Assembly (NCBI RefSeq): GCF_000979455.1
Contig: NZ_JJOY01000041.1
Span: 31,220-95,219, forward strand
Direction of reading: 5' to 3'
Length of the DNA stretch: 64,000 nucleotides
DNA from: Methanosarcina sp. 2.H.T.1A.6
GTDB lineage: Archaea; Halobacteriota; Methanosarcinia; Methanosarcinales; Methanosarcinaceae
Part shown: piece by piece, positions 18,044 to 26,427 of the stretch
How the letters are laid out: every line of letters starts with the position of its first letter
Numbering within the stretch: position 1 is the first letter of the stretch
Translations under genes and position numbers: made by a program
The notes under the pieces: generated by a model
Database searches by the model: none
The model's input: only the letters and a program-made list of their open reading frames with translations
Told to the model about the DNA's origin: nothing

Positions 18044-18304
18044 TCACTCCAGATATTCGCCGTCCAGATAGCAATACTTCCAGTCTTCTCCGGGCTGGAA
18101 AGACTGAATTATGGGGTGTCCGGTCTCCTGAAAGTGTTTTGTTGCATGCTTGTTTTTTGACATGTCACAGCACCCCACGTGCCCGCAGATAAGACATATC
18201 CTCAAATGAACCCACCTGTCTCCGCTTTTCAGGCATTCCCCACAACCCTTTGAGCCCGGTTCTACATCTTCTATTTGTATCAAATCTTTGTGTTCACAAA
18301 CCAT
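18044..18304 (-). CDS. small UBP-type zinc-finger protein
   Basis: 86 residues that are essentially one ZnF-UBP domain: CEHKDL, CGECLKSGDRWVHLRICLIC, GHVGCCDMSKNKHATKHFQE, then TGHPIIQSF. The Cys/His ligands fit the family (zf-UBP, Pfam PF02148), which in eukaryotes binds free ubiquitin C-termini. Stand-alone archaeal and bacterial versions are common, with unknown function. It lies just after the ABC transporter genes. Confidence 0.85.
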   Translation of the reverse strand: MVCEHKDLIQIEDVEPGSKGCGECLKSGDRWVHLRICLICGHVGCCDMSKNKHATKHFQETGHPIIQSFQPGEDWKYCYLDGEYLE

Positions 18305-18338
18305 GGTTTTCCTTCAATTCAATTTCTTAAAACGTGAA

Positions 18339-19175
18339 TCATGTGACAGTCACCTTGCTAAACCTCCACCTTGCAATAAGAAACATTATTCCTGCAAAAG
18401 CCAGCAGGGCAAAGAAGGAGACAAGGATATCGCTCTGGGTGTAAGTATAACGGATTCCTATCGCAGAAAAGTCGCTCCCTATTGCAAAATACCTGATCCC
18501 GCTGACCAGATGGGTAAGGGGATTGATTGTGGACAGGGCCCGAAGCAGTGGAGGAAAAGAACTTACAGGATAGAGAGCATTGCTCGTGAAAAAGAAGGGC
18601 ATGGTAAGCAGGGTTATCACTGCCTGCATTCCTTCCGGGCTTTCCATGCTTATGGCGATTGCAGCCGAGAGGAAGAGAAAGCCCAGAGAAAATATCCCGA
18701 CAAAGAGCATGATCCCGAGCAGGGAAACTAGAAGCTGCATCGGGCTGTAGCCTTCAAAAAACTGGACCCCGAGCAAAATCCCGAACCCCATAATAACGGA
18801 GGCCTGGATAAAGGACTTGGTCATGCCTGAAAGCCCTATCCCTATAATGATGTGGATTCTCGGAAGCGGGCTTGAAAGAGTTTCCCGCATAAGCCCCCAG
18901 TTTTTGTCAAAGAGCAGCACGGTCCCCCCGAAGAGGCTTGTAAAAAGCGTGGTCATGGCAATGACGCCTGCCCCTATGAAGGTAAGGTAGTTAACAGACC
19001 TGACCCCGGGAAAGACAGGGAGAGTTGCAGTCACCCGATCAAAGTTGTTGGACATCGCAATTCCGAAAAACGCAAGCCAGAGAGCCGGCTGGACAAGAGA
19101 CGCAAACAGGAGGGTCCTGAACCTGACAAACCTGAGCATATCCCGCCAGTAGATGGTAAGAAACCCCGTGTGCAT
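18339..19175 (-). CDS. ABC-2 type transporter permease
   Basis: 278 residues with six predicted membrane helices and the ABC-2 permease layout (a cytoplasmic N-terminus, central EGMQAVITLLTMPFFFTSNA loop, LYPVSSFPPLLRALSTINPL region). Its ATG lies 3 bp after the stop of the ATPase gene, so the two are translationally coupled. Likely a drug, lipid or polysaccharide exporter of the DrrB type; the cargo is unknown. Confidence 0.85.
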   Translation of the reverse strand: MHTGFLTIYWRDMLRFVRFRTLLFASLVQPALWLAFFGIAMSNNFDRVTATLPVFPGVRSVNYLTFIGAGVIAMTTLFTSLFGGTVLLFDKNWGLMRETLSSPLPRIHIIIGIGLSGMTKSFIQASVIMGFGILLGVQFFEGYSPMQLLVSLLGIMLFVGIFSLGFLFLSAAIAISMESPEGMQAVITLLTMPFFFTSNALYPVSSFPPLLRALSTINPLTHLVSGIRYFAIGSDFSAIGIRYTYTQSDILVSFFALLAFAGIMFLIARWRFSKVTVT

Positions 19176-19178
19176 CTT

Positions 19179-20171
19179 TTAACGCCTCCCTGCCCGCACG
19201 ATTGCCACCGACCCCTTCTCTGCTCCCTCGTCCCTGAACTCCCTGCCGGTGTAGTGGACAAAAACATCATCCATTGAAGGTTTTTTGAGGTTTACGGCCT
19301 TAACCCTGATCCCCCCGTTTCGAAGTAGATCCATGATCTCAGGCAGCAGATAGGTGCCGTCTACATTGACCATGACAACTATTCCCTTTGATTTTTCCCT
19401 GATCCCTTTTACACTGGAAAGCCCTTTGAGCAAACCTGAAGCAGCAGCATTGTCACTGCTTTCCAGGTAGATAAGGTCCTGTCCAAGGGCGTTTTTTAAC
19501 TCCCAGGACTTGCCTGTGACGATAATTTTTCCGTGGTCTATGATGCTTATCCTGTCGCTGAGCTGGTCGGCTTCGTCCATATAATGGGTTGTCAGGAAAA
19601 TGGTTGTGCCCTGCCGGTTGATATCCTTCACATATTCCCAGATCCTTATCCGGGTCTGAGGGTCAAGCCCGAGTGTAGGCTCGTCCATGAAAAGCACTTT
19701 TGGCCGGGTCATAAGCCCCCTTGCAATCTCAAGCCTGCGTTTCATCCCACCGCTGAGGTGCCTTGTCAGAGTATCCCGCTTTCCTTCAAGTTCGACCAGT
19801 TTAATAAGCTCTTCAATCCGTTCCTGCCTTGCAGTTTTCGGCATGGAATAGAGCCTTCCGTGGTACTCCAGGATCTCACGCACAGTCATGTCCCGATCAA
19901 GGGTCAGCTCCTGAAAAACGATGCCTATGGATTCCCTCACCTTTTCAGGCTCTTTTTCCACGTCATAGCCGGCAACCTTTGCTGTCCCCTTCTGGATCAT
20001 CAGCAGGGTGGTGAGGATATTGATTACAGTACTCTTCCCAGCCCCGTTTGGCCCGAGAAAAGAGAAAATCTCGCCTTCCTGAACAGTAAAACTGATGTTA
20101 TCGACGGCTTTTACGTCGCCGAAGGAATATTCAAGGTCATTTACCTCGATGATGCTGCCTTCCAGTGTCAG
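19179..20171 (-). CDS. ABC transporter ATP-binding protein, DrrA-like, no canonical start
   Basis: Walker A (FLGPNGAGKSTVINILTTLL), signature LSGGMKRRLEIARGL, Walker B LFMDEPTLGLDP and switch His (TTHYMDEAD) are all present. The ATG at 20000 would cut off Walker A, so the gene must start further upstream, where the frame reads LEGSIIEVNDLEYSFGDVKA. Between there and the upstream stop no ATG, GTG or TTG occurs in frame. CTG at 20171 or 20165 (after an AGGGG stretch), or ATA at 20180, are the options. I list CTG 20171; it is uncertain. It pairs with the permease that follows. Confidence 0.75.
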   Translation of the reverse strand: MTLEGSIIEVNDLEYSFGDVKAVDNISFTVQEGEIFSFLGPNGAGKSTVINILTTLLMIQKGTAKVAGYDVEKEPEKVRESIGIVFQELTLDRDMTVREILEYHGRLYSMPKTARQERIEELIKLVELEGKRDTLTRHLSGGMKRRLEIARGLMTRPKVLFMDEPTLGLDPQTRIRIWEYVKDINRQGTTIFLTTHYMDEADQLSDRISIIDHGKIIVTGKSWELKNALGQDLIYLESSDNAAASGLLKGLSSVKGIREKSKGIVVMVNVDGTYLLPEIMDLLRNGGIRVKAVNLKKPSMDDVFVHYTGREFRDEGAEKGSVAIVRAGRR

Positions 20172-20540
20172 GACCCCTATCCCTTTTCCTAAGGAGATTC
20201 GACCTTAAGCGATAAATAGATACTTTACTTCCGGGATGGCATTTTCCAGAAGTCCAGTTAAAGTGATCTAAAAAAGTTTTAAAATATATTTGAAGGAAAA
20301 CCTGTTTTGAGCCGAAAGACCCTGGTTATGAACCATAAGTAGCTTAATCCCAATAAAGAGTCAGGATCTACTTGTCTCATACCCAGGGCACTCACCGCCC
20401 GCTTTGTGGGCGGCCTTTTGAGAAAAGCAGATTTCTGATAAATGATTGTAAAAAAGTTCCAGGCCGCAAAGCAGCCAGGCTTTTTTTTCTGCGAAGGACG
20501 TCTCTATTCTTAAGGCCTTCATTTTCCAGAGATAAATAAC
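20172..20540. other. intergenic region with GC hairpin
   Basis: No gene supported. A GC-rich inverted repeat (CCGCCCGC, loop TTTG, TGGGCGG) at about 20397-20415 and a T8 run at 20480 are the visible structures. The hairpin could end the ATP-grasp transcript. Confidence 0.45.
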
Positions 20541-21710
20541 TTAATTCCCTATAATATACTCCTTCAAATCCGATTTCAGAATCCTTTCGATTTCTCCCCA
20601 ATTGCTGTCCCTGGTTTCGGTAAACATGTACCCGAAGAAGCCGTACTTCTCATGGTCGGCTTTCCTGAGTTCCAGGGGCTTTTCAAGGTCCGAAAGCAAT
20701 TTTTCATAATCAAAAGCCTTTATTTCATTCAAATTCAAATCTACCGGCTTGTTCAGCATCACAAGGCAGAAGCTCTTTCCCTCCCTGCCTTCGAGAATCC
20801 TTTTCCAGTCCGGTTCAAGCTGCCTAAGGAAGTACCTGTAAGTGTTAATCCCATATGCAAAATAGGCGAGATCTGTTGTACACCAGCCGGCAAAACGCAT
20901 GGGGTTCACCTCAATGGGCTGGATTCTCCTGTCGTTACCTATCCGCAGCTCGATATGGAGGGGGAAATTCTTAAGCCCTGCCAGTTTCCCTATTTCCTTC
21001 AAAAGGTCTTCCACAGCTTCCCGATAAGTTTCTATAACCGATTTTGAAGTAAAGTATACCCTGTCGCTAACATCGTTTTCCGAAGAGAAAATGTGCTTGA
21101 AGATGTTCACGACTACCGGCTTTCCTGCACTGTTGAAGTAAGCATCAACCGCAAACTCTTCTCCTTCGATATTTTCTTCGATAATAAACTTCCCGGTATC
21201 AAGAACCTGCACCGGATAGCGTCCCTTAATTTCCTCGACTTCGGCTTTTATGCGCTGAAGGACTGAAAACCATTCCCCATCAGTTGAAACCTTATACACC
21301 CCAAGGCTGAAAAAGCCTACAGAGGGCTTTATGATGAAGGGCTTTTTGATATCCTCAACCCGGATCTCATCCAGCTTTTCAAAATCAACGCCCTGGAAAT
21401 AGAAGTCAGGATATATCCTTTCCAGCAGTTCTCTGAATTTGATTTTGTTCTTGAAAAGTTCAATTTTTGCAGGCAGCCCTGTAAAATCCAAATTTTCAGA
21501 AATCCAGCCAAGGGAGTTTTCGGAGTTGGAATAAAGGGAACATTCACCCTTTTCTTTTATTAATTTTATAAACTCAGCTTCTTCAAGGAGCCTCAGCTCT
21601 TTTTTGGCATTTATTTCGGTTGCCATTTCATTTTTTAAAACAGGAATCTGCATCTCTGCAGCAGTATCTTTTAAAAATTCGGAGACGTAGGGGTGGTCGA
21701 GAATTATCAT
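20541..21710 (-). CDS. ATP-grasp domain protein
   Basis: 389 residues. The central and C-terminal parts match the ATP-grasp fold: FIIKPSVGFFSLGVYKV (nucleotide lysine and glycine-rich loop), FIIEENIEGEEFAVDAY, and the metal-binding end HIELRIG with IQPIEVNPMRFAGW. Such carbon-nitrogen or carbon-oxygen ligases join an acid to an amine; the substrate here is unknown. It lies in the same direction as the flippase upstream. A broken second copy lies at 24.4 kb on the other side of the flippase and glycosyltransferase, so it probably belongs to this surface-modification group. Confidence 0.8.
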   Translation of the reverse strand: MIILDHPYVSEFLKDTAAEMQIPVLKNEMATEINAKKELRLLEEAEFIKLIKEKGECSLYSNSENSLGWISENLDFTGLPAKIELFKNKIKFRELLERIYPDFYFQGVDFEKLDEIRVEDIKKPFIIKPSVGFFSLGVYKVSTDGEWFSVLQRIKAEVEEIKGRYPVQVLDTGKFIIEENIEGEEFAVDAYFNSAGKPVVVNIFKHIFSSENDVSDRVYFTSKSVIETYREAVEDLLKEIGKLAGLKNFPLHIELRIGNDRRIQPIEVNPMRFAGWCTTDLAYFAYGINTYRYFLRQLEPDWKRILEGREGKSFCLVMLNKPVDLNLNEIKAFDYEKLLSDLEKPLELRKADHEKYGFFGYMFTETRDSNWGEIERILKSDLKEYIIGN

Positions 21711-21819
21711 TTTTCTAACCTTTTTATGGTCTATCGGCCTGAAACCTGAATTCAGATAATAAGAGATAGGTTAGTAATATTTATTTTGGCGCTATTAGAA
21801 ATCCCTTCATCTTTTTGTA

Positions 21820-23250
21820 TCAGGATGTGGTGCGGGAAATAAGTTTTAAGAGAATGTTTTTGTCATCGGAGTCTATCCAGCCGGTGAAATAAAGGACTGC
21901 AGCAAAAACCGGGATGGAAGCAGCGCTGAGGATAAGGATATCCATATATGGCCTGAACAGGATAATGAATAGAGATATCACGCCTGCTCCTATAAGGGGA
22001 GAAACGGCTCCTTTGAGCGGGTTTTCGTGTAAAAGGTTCTTATGAATCCAGAAAATCCCAAAAATCATTGACCCGAATACTGAAAATACAGTCGCGATAG
22101 CAGCACCTACGTAGCCATTTGAAGGGATCAGTATCAGGTTTAAAATTACGTTTAGAAATGCGGCTAATATGGCTGTCTTTGAGATTATTTGCTGATTCCC
22201 GCTCGAAACGCATGTGGAACTGATAAGAACACTTATGAACGTGATAGCTGTTGCCCAGATAAGGATTTGCAGCGCAATTACTGATTTCTGATATTCGGGC
22301 CCGTAAAAGGTCAGAATGATTTTCTCCGAAGTAAAGGTTACCAGGACTGCAATCAGCAGACCTGCTGCAAAAAGGTACTTAAAAGTCCTGGCATATGCAA
22401 AACTGAATGAATCAAAAGAATCCTTAAAATATTTTGACATCAAAGGAAATGTGGAAGTTGTAAACGCTGTCGGAAGGAAAACAAGCGCATCCGTAAGGCG
22501 ATATGCAGCAGAATAAAACCCGACTTCAGCATCTCCCCGTAAAAAGGAGAGCATAAGGACATCAATCCTGAAATATACAACAGTAAAGACCGAGGCGACT
22601 GCAATCGGAATAGCTTCTTTTAATAGCTGTTTTATTAAAGAGAGATCAACATCGAAGGATACTTTAACTAATTTTTTTGAGAAAATGATCATCAATAAAT
22701 TATGTATAAGGGTGGCTGAAACCGAGGCAAAGATAAAAACATTAAGTGTCGAATGATTTGCAACAGCCAGAAAAATAAAAGTAAGAAGAAAGACCCTGCT
22801 GATCAGGTTGAAAAATAAAGAGTATTCCATTCTCAATTTTGCTTCATATATAGTTCCGTAGGCTCCGGTTCCGCTGATAAGCAGTCCGAGAGACACTATA
22901 TACAATGCATTTTTTGTGGAGGGAGGGAAATTTATGATATTTATAATAATAAAAGCTAAGGTTAATGCTACGAACGCAAGGAAGAATTTTATTATCGTCC
23001 CGTTGCCGATCAGTTTCCCTGCTTTTTCGGGATATTTTGCAGCCTCCCTTACAAGTATTTGATGGACTCCCAGGTCAGGGATGAAACTGAAAAAATAGAT
23101 AAAAGCAAAAGCAAAACAATATATTCCGTAGTCCTCGGGGCCCAGGTAACGGGCAATGTATAACATGGCGAAGAAACTGAGAATGTTTGTTGTTATGCCG
23201 TTAAGAAACAAAAACCCGCTATTTCTCGCAAGGTATTTAATAGTCTGCAT
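21820..23250 (-). CDS. polysaccharide flippase (Wzx/RfbX-like, MATE superfamily)
   Basis: 476 residues with 12-14 predicted membrane helices and the N-terminal FLFLNGITTNILSFFAMLYI and YLGPEDYGIYCFAFAFIY signatures of the oligosaccharide flippase family. It moves lipid-linked glycans across the membrane. The ATG is followed at once by the NTKYLARN-like cytoplasmic start (QTIKYLARNSG). It is divergent from the glycosyltransferase gene, with a shared 190-bp promoter region. Confidence 0.85.
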   Translation of the reverse strand: MQTIKYLARNSGFLFLNGITTNILSFFAMLYIARYLGPEDYGIYCFAFAFIYFFSFIPDLGVHQILVREAAKYPEKAGKLIGNGTIIKFFLAFVALTLAFIIINIINFPPSTKNALYIVSLGLLISGTGAYGTIYEAKLRMEYSLFFNLISRVFLLTFIFLAVANHSTLNVFIFASVSATLIHNLLMIIFSKKLVKVSFDVDLSLIKQLLKEAIPIAVASVFTVVYFRIDVLMLSFLRGDAEVGFYSAAYRLTDALVFLPTAFTTSTFPLMSKYFKDSFDSFSFAYARTFKYLFAAGLLIAVLVTFTSEKIILTFYGPEYQKSVIALQILIWATAITFISVLISSTCVSSGNQQIISKTAILAAFLNVILNLILIPSNGYVGAAIATVFSVFGSMIFGIFWIHKNLLHENPLKGAVSPLIGAGVISLFIILFRPYMDILILSAASIPVFAAVLYFTGWIDSDDKNILLKLISRTTS

Positions 23251-23443
23251 AAAAATATCTATAAGGACAATGTGACAAAGGAATATAACTTTATTGTTGA
23301 ACTTATTCTGAAGCCATTATTAAAGTGTGCACAAAAGAATACATCTTCCGGAATAAAATTCGTTGGAAACTGGTGAAACTCCTTAATACGGCAACTATAT
23401 ATCCTTGCAAATTTCTTTAGTTGTTGGGGAGAGTGAATTATTT

Positions 23444-24334
23444 GTGTATGTTTTGATAACGCCTGTTAAGGATGAAGAAAAGAATCTTCATGAGGTAATC
23501 GAGTCCGTAATTTCCCAGACTGTAAAACCTGTTCTCTGGTTGATTATTGATGATGGAAGTACTGACAATTCTCCAAAAATAATACACAGCTTTGTGTCCA
23601 AACATGCCTGGATAAAAACTATACGTTTGCCGCCTCATCCGAGAGACATAATTTTTCACGTATCTTATGTATATAAATCCGGATTTGATTTTATTGTAAA
23701 ATATTGCGGCAGACATAAAATCCGATATAGTTTTATTGCTTCAATGGATGCGGATACAGTACTGGAAAAAGAATACTTTGAAAAGATATTGCATAAATTT
23801 GAATCCAGCAATAAGTTAGGTATTGCAAGTGGAGGACTATACCATGAAATTGATGGAAAATTAAAGCTGTCCGGACAGGCTGAAAACTTCCCATCAGGCA
23901 CCGGAAGAGTCTGGTCAAAAGAATGCTTTTTTGATACTGACGGTTTTTCATTAGAACCTTCTGCGGATTCAATCTCAAATATAAAAGCCATAATGAGGGG
24001 CTGGCAGATTCAAAGATTTAACGAAATACAGATGGTAGAAAAAAGATTAACAGGCAGTGCAGAAGGTTTGTGGAAGGGATACAAATACAACGGATACATG
24101 GCTTACTATCTAAATAAAAATCCAATCTTAATATTACTGAATGTGTTTAACTACACCCTGAAAAAACCACACTATACCGGAATAGCCTTTTTACTGGGAT
24201 ATATAAGGCCCTTTATTAAACGCGAAGAAAGAATAAAAGACAGGGAAATCCGGGAATATTACTGGACTTCGAGGTTAGTCGAATACAAGAATTTAGTAAT
24301 TGGCAGACTCAAATCCCTGGTTTCCACAACTTAA
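23444..24334 (+). CDS. family 2 glycosyltransferase
   Basis: About 296 residues. N-terminal VLITPVKDEEKNLHEVIESV, then LIIDDGSTDNS (nucleotide-sugar site) and ASMDADTVLEKEYFE (DxD metal site) are typical of GT-A/GT2 enzymes. A TTG at 23405 would extend the frame, but the GTG at 23444 lies at good distance from GGGGAGAG and leaves only the fold, so it is chosen. It acts with the divergently transcribed flippase in glycan assembly, by context. Confidence 0.83.
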   Translation: MYVLITPVKDEEKNLHEVIESVISQTVKPVLWLIIDDGSTDNSPKIIHSFVSKHAWIKTIRLPPHPRDIIFHVSYVYKSGFDFIVKYCGRHKIRYSFIASMDADTVLEKEYFEKILHKFESSNKLGIASGGLYHEIDGKLKLSGQAENFPSGTGRVWSKECFFDTDGFSLEPSADSISNIKAIMRGWQIQRFNEIQMVEKRLTGSAEGLWKGYKYNGYMAYYLNKNPILILLNVFNYTLKKPHYTGIAFLLGYIRPFIKREERIKDREIREYYWTSRLVEYKNLVIGRLKSLVSTT

Positions 24335-24399
24335 TAATACTTTTTTTCGGAAGAATTTCCGTTAAAAACGAGATTTTAAAATATTTTCTTCAAGCTCCA

Positions 24400-24566
24400 A
24401 CTGATGGAATTTTGGAACTTATAAACTTGTTTTCTTCAAGAATCGTAAGCCCTTTTTCGGCCTTCAGTCCGGCTACTGTTTCGTTTCTCAAAATAGGAAT
24501 TTGCAGTTCTGCATCAGTGTCTTTTAAAAATTCAGAGACGTAGGGTAGAGGATTAACATTTTTCGA
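24400..24566 (-). pseudogene. truncated, frameshifted copy of the ATP-grasp gene
   Basis: The minus strand carries the first 45 codons of the 20541 ATP-grasp gene: PYVSEFLKDTDAELQIPILR here, PYVSEFLKDTAAEMQIPVLK there. The upstream 25 bp also match (ATTTTTCGAACCTTTCCTAT against ATTTTTCTAACCTTTTTATG on the plus strand). A 4-base deletion just after the original ATG shifts the frame, and similarity ends after EENKFIS. It is a dead fragment of a duplication that spanned this cluster. Confidence 0.75.
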
Positions 24567-24661
24567 ACCTTTCCTATGGTTGTCCATATAATAATGAGAA
24601 TTGTTCAACCAATCAAGAATAAATTTAACTCGATATTAGCTCCATAGTATGGAGTGAAAAT

Positions 24662-25024
24662 ATGAAAATCCTGAAAACCCTCTCCCGCCTCTACATTCCC
24701 GACCTAAATCCAGCCCTCGAATTCTACGAAGAACTACTTGGCACCCCCGCAACCATGCGTTTTAAGATCCCTCAAATCGGCCTGGAACTGGCTCAGGTAG
24801 GAGACATTTTGCTAATAGCCGGCTCGGATGAAGCTCTGAAACCTTTCAGAAGCACGCAGGCTACATTTCTTGTTGATTCCCTCGATGATTCCAGGGCTTA
24901 TCTGGAAGAAAAAGGAGCAGAAATTATCCGGGGGCCGGTGAAGGTTCCGACCGGCAGGAATATGACAGTAAGACATCCGGACGGGGCGGTAGTAGAGTAT
25001 GTGGAACACTCAAAATCCCCGTGA
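24662..25024 (+). CDS. VOC superfamily (glyoxalase-like) protein
   Basis: 120 residues with the beta-alpha-beta-beta-beta pattern twice (LYIPDLNPALEFYEELLG, FLVDSLDDSRAYLEEKGAEI, then VRHPDGAVVEYVEH), typical of vicinal oxygen chelate proteins such as glyoxalase or bleomycin-resistance-like proteins. Ligand and reaction are unknown. TATA-like sequence is visible upstream and ATG follows GTGAAAAT. Confidence 0.83.
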   Translation: MKILKTLSRLYIPDLNPALEFYEELLGTPATMRFKIPQIGLELAQVGDILLIAGSDEALKPFRSTQATFLVDSLDDSRAYLEEKGAEIIRGPVKVPTGRNMTVRHPDGAVVEYVEHSKSP

Positions 25025-25224
25025 AAGAAGTTCGATCAATTCAAGCGGCAAAATCTGTAAAATCGCTGTTTAAAGTTTAAAAATTGATTTCTATTGTAGT
25101 GGGAGGAAAACTTCCTGCCGTTAAAATTGACCTGTTTATATATAATAACCCATATGATTTTATTTTAAGCTCCCAGTAACTTTACTATAGTTTACTGATG
25201 GAGACTCCTTGAAGGGGATAGTAT

Positions 25225-26151
25225 ATGAACAGTAATGTCAAAAATCTACGTTTTCCGCCTCTGCCCATTGAAGAATGGGAAGATACGAAGAACACGCTGC
25301 ACCTGTTTCTGCAGATCGTGGGGAAAATAAGGCTCGGGTTGTTTCCGAAAAAGAACCACTGGTGGCACGTGCCTTTTTATGTCTCGGTGCGCGGGCTTAC
25401 GACCGGGCCAATTCCTTACAGGGGCATAACTTTTGAGATGGAGTTTGATTTCAAGAACCATGTTTTAAGGATCGAAACAAATGAGTGGGCTTCCAGGACC
25501 ATTCCCCTGAAGGGACTTTCCGTGGCTGAGTTTTATGAAAATGTGTTTTCATGCCTGAAAGACCTCGGGATTACTGCAGAGATCAGGGCGGTCCCTTATG
25601 ACGTACCTGCCATAAGCACCAAGCCTTTTGCAACGGATGAAACGCATGCGACATATGATGAAGAGTATGTGAAGAGGTTCTGGCAGGTCCTTGTACAGGT
25701 CGATTCGATCTTTCAGGTTTTCAGGGGCCGGTTTATAGGGAAAAGTTCTCCTGTGGCTTTCTTCTGGCACCACGTTGACCTCTCTCTTTCCCGGTTTTCG
25801 GGTAGAGCTGTCCCTGTGAGAGAGGGAGCAGGTGTAGTTGAACGTGAATCTTCTTCGCATGAGATAATCGGCTTCGGATTCTGGGCAGGGGACCCGAATG
25901 TAAGGGAGCCGGCTTTTTACGCTTTTATGCACCCGCAGCCCGAAGGGCTTATGGACGAGCCGCTGAGCCCTAAAGAAGCTTTTTGGAGTCCTGAATCCGG
26001 GCTTGCCCTTCTCATGTATAACAGCATCAGGGAAGCGGAGGCTCCTGAGCAGAAGGTGCTGGATTTCCTGGAAAGCGTGTATCAGGCAGGGGCAAAAAAG
26101 GCTAACTGGGATATAGAGGCTTTCAGGCTCCCTTCATATGAAAAAACTTGA
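25225..26151 (+). CDS. DUF5996 family protein
   Basis: 308 residues. Opens LRFPPLPIEEWEDTKNTLHL and continues with QIVGKIRLGLFPKKNHWWHV, ending with HPQPEGLMDEPLSPKEAFW. These are the conserved blocks of DUF5996, a family of unknown function common in bacteria and Methanosarcina. A TATA-like TTTATATATAATAA lies at about 25135 and a ribosome site GGGG precedes the ATG. No membrane segment. Confidence 0.85.
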   Translation: MNSNVKNLRFPPLPIEEWEDTKNTLHLFLQIVGKIRLGLFPKKNHWWHVPFYVSVRGLTTGPIPYRGITFEMEFDFKNHVLRIETNEWASRTIPLKGLSVAEFYENVFSCLKDLGITAEIRAVPYDVPAISTKPFATDETHATYDEEYVKRFWQVLVQVDSIFQVFRGRFIGKSSPVAFFWHHVDLSLSRFSGRAVPVREGAGVVERESSSHEIIGFGFWAGDPNVREPAFYAFMHPQPEGLMDEPLSPKEAFWSPESGLALLMYNSIREAEAPEQKVLDFLESVYQAGAKKANWDIEAFRLPSYEKT

Positions 26152-26281
26152 AAAGCACCTTAATGAGCGACCTAAAGAGCTGCCTGATATACTTGAAAGG
26201 TGGAAAGAACTGAAACCTGAGTTAAAAATTAAAGAGTTTCCAGGCTTTTTGCCGGATTATCTCTTCAGTTTTTTCCCTTAA
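26138..26281 (+). CDS. candidate 47-residue charged protein overlapping DUF5996 gene
   Basis: ATG at 26138 overlaps the last 14 bp of the DUF5996 gene in another frame and opens 47 codons rich in Lys, Glu, Pro and Leu (HLNERPKELPDILERWKELK, ending PDYLFSFFP). Overlap of this kind suggests translational coupling, and the amino-acid composition looks coding. No family recognised. Confidence 0.45.
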   Translation: MKKLEKHLNERPKELPDILERWKELKPELKIKEFPGFLPDYLFSFFP

Positions 26282-26427
26282 CTTCTCTTTAGTTTCCTTT
26301 TTCTATTGACTTTTTGTTTAAGAAAAACCAAATCCTAAAAGTAGCCGCAAAGAGAGTGGCAAAAAACCTGAAGGTTAAGAAGGTCATAAAGTAACGACTC
26401 TTGAAATGGTTAGTATCCTTGCTCCTT

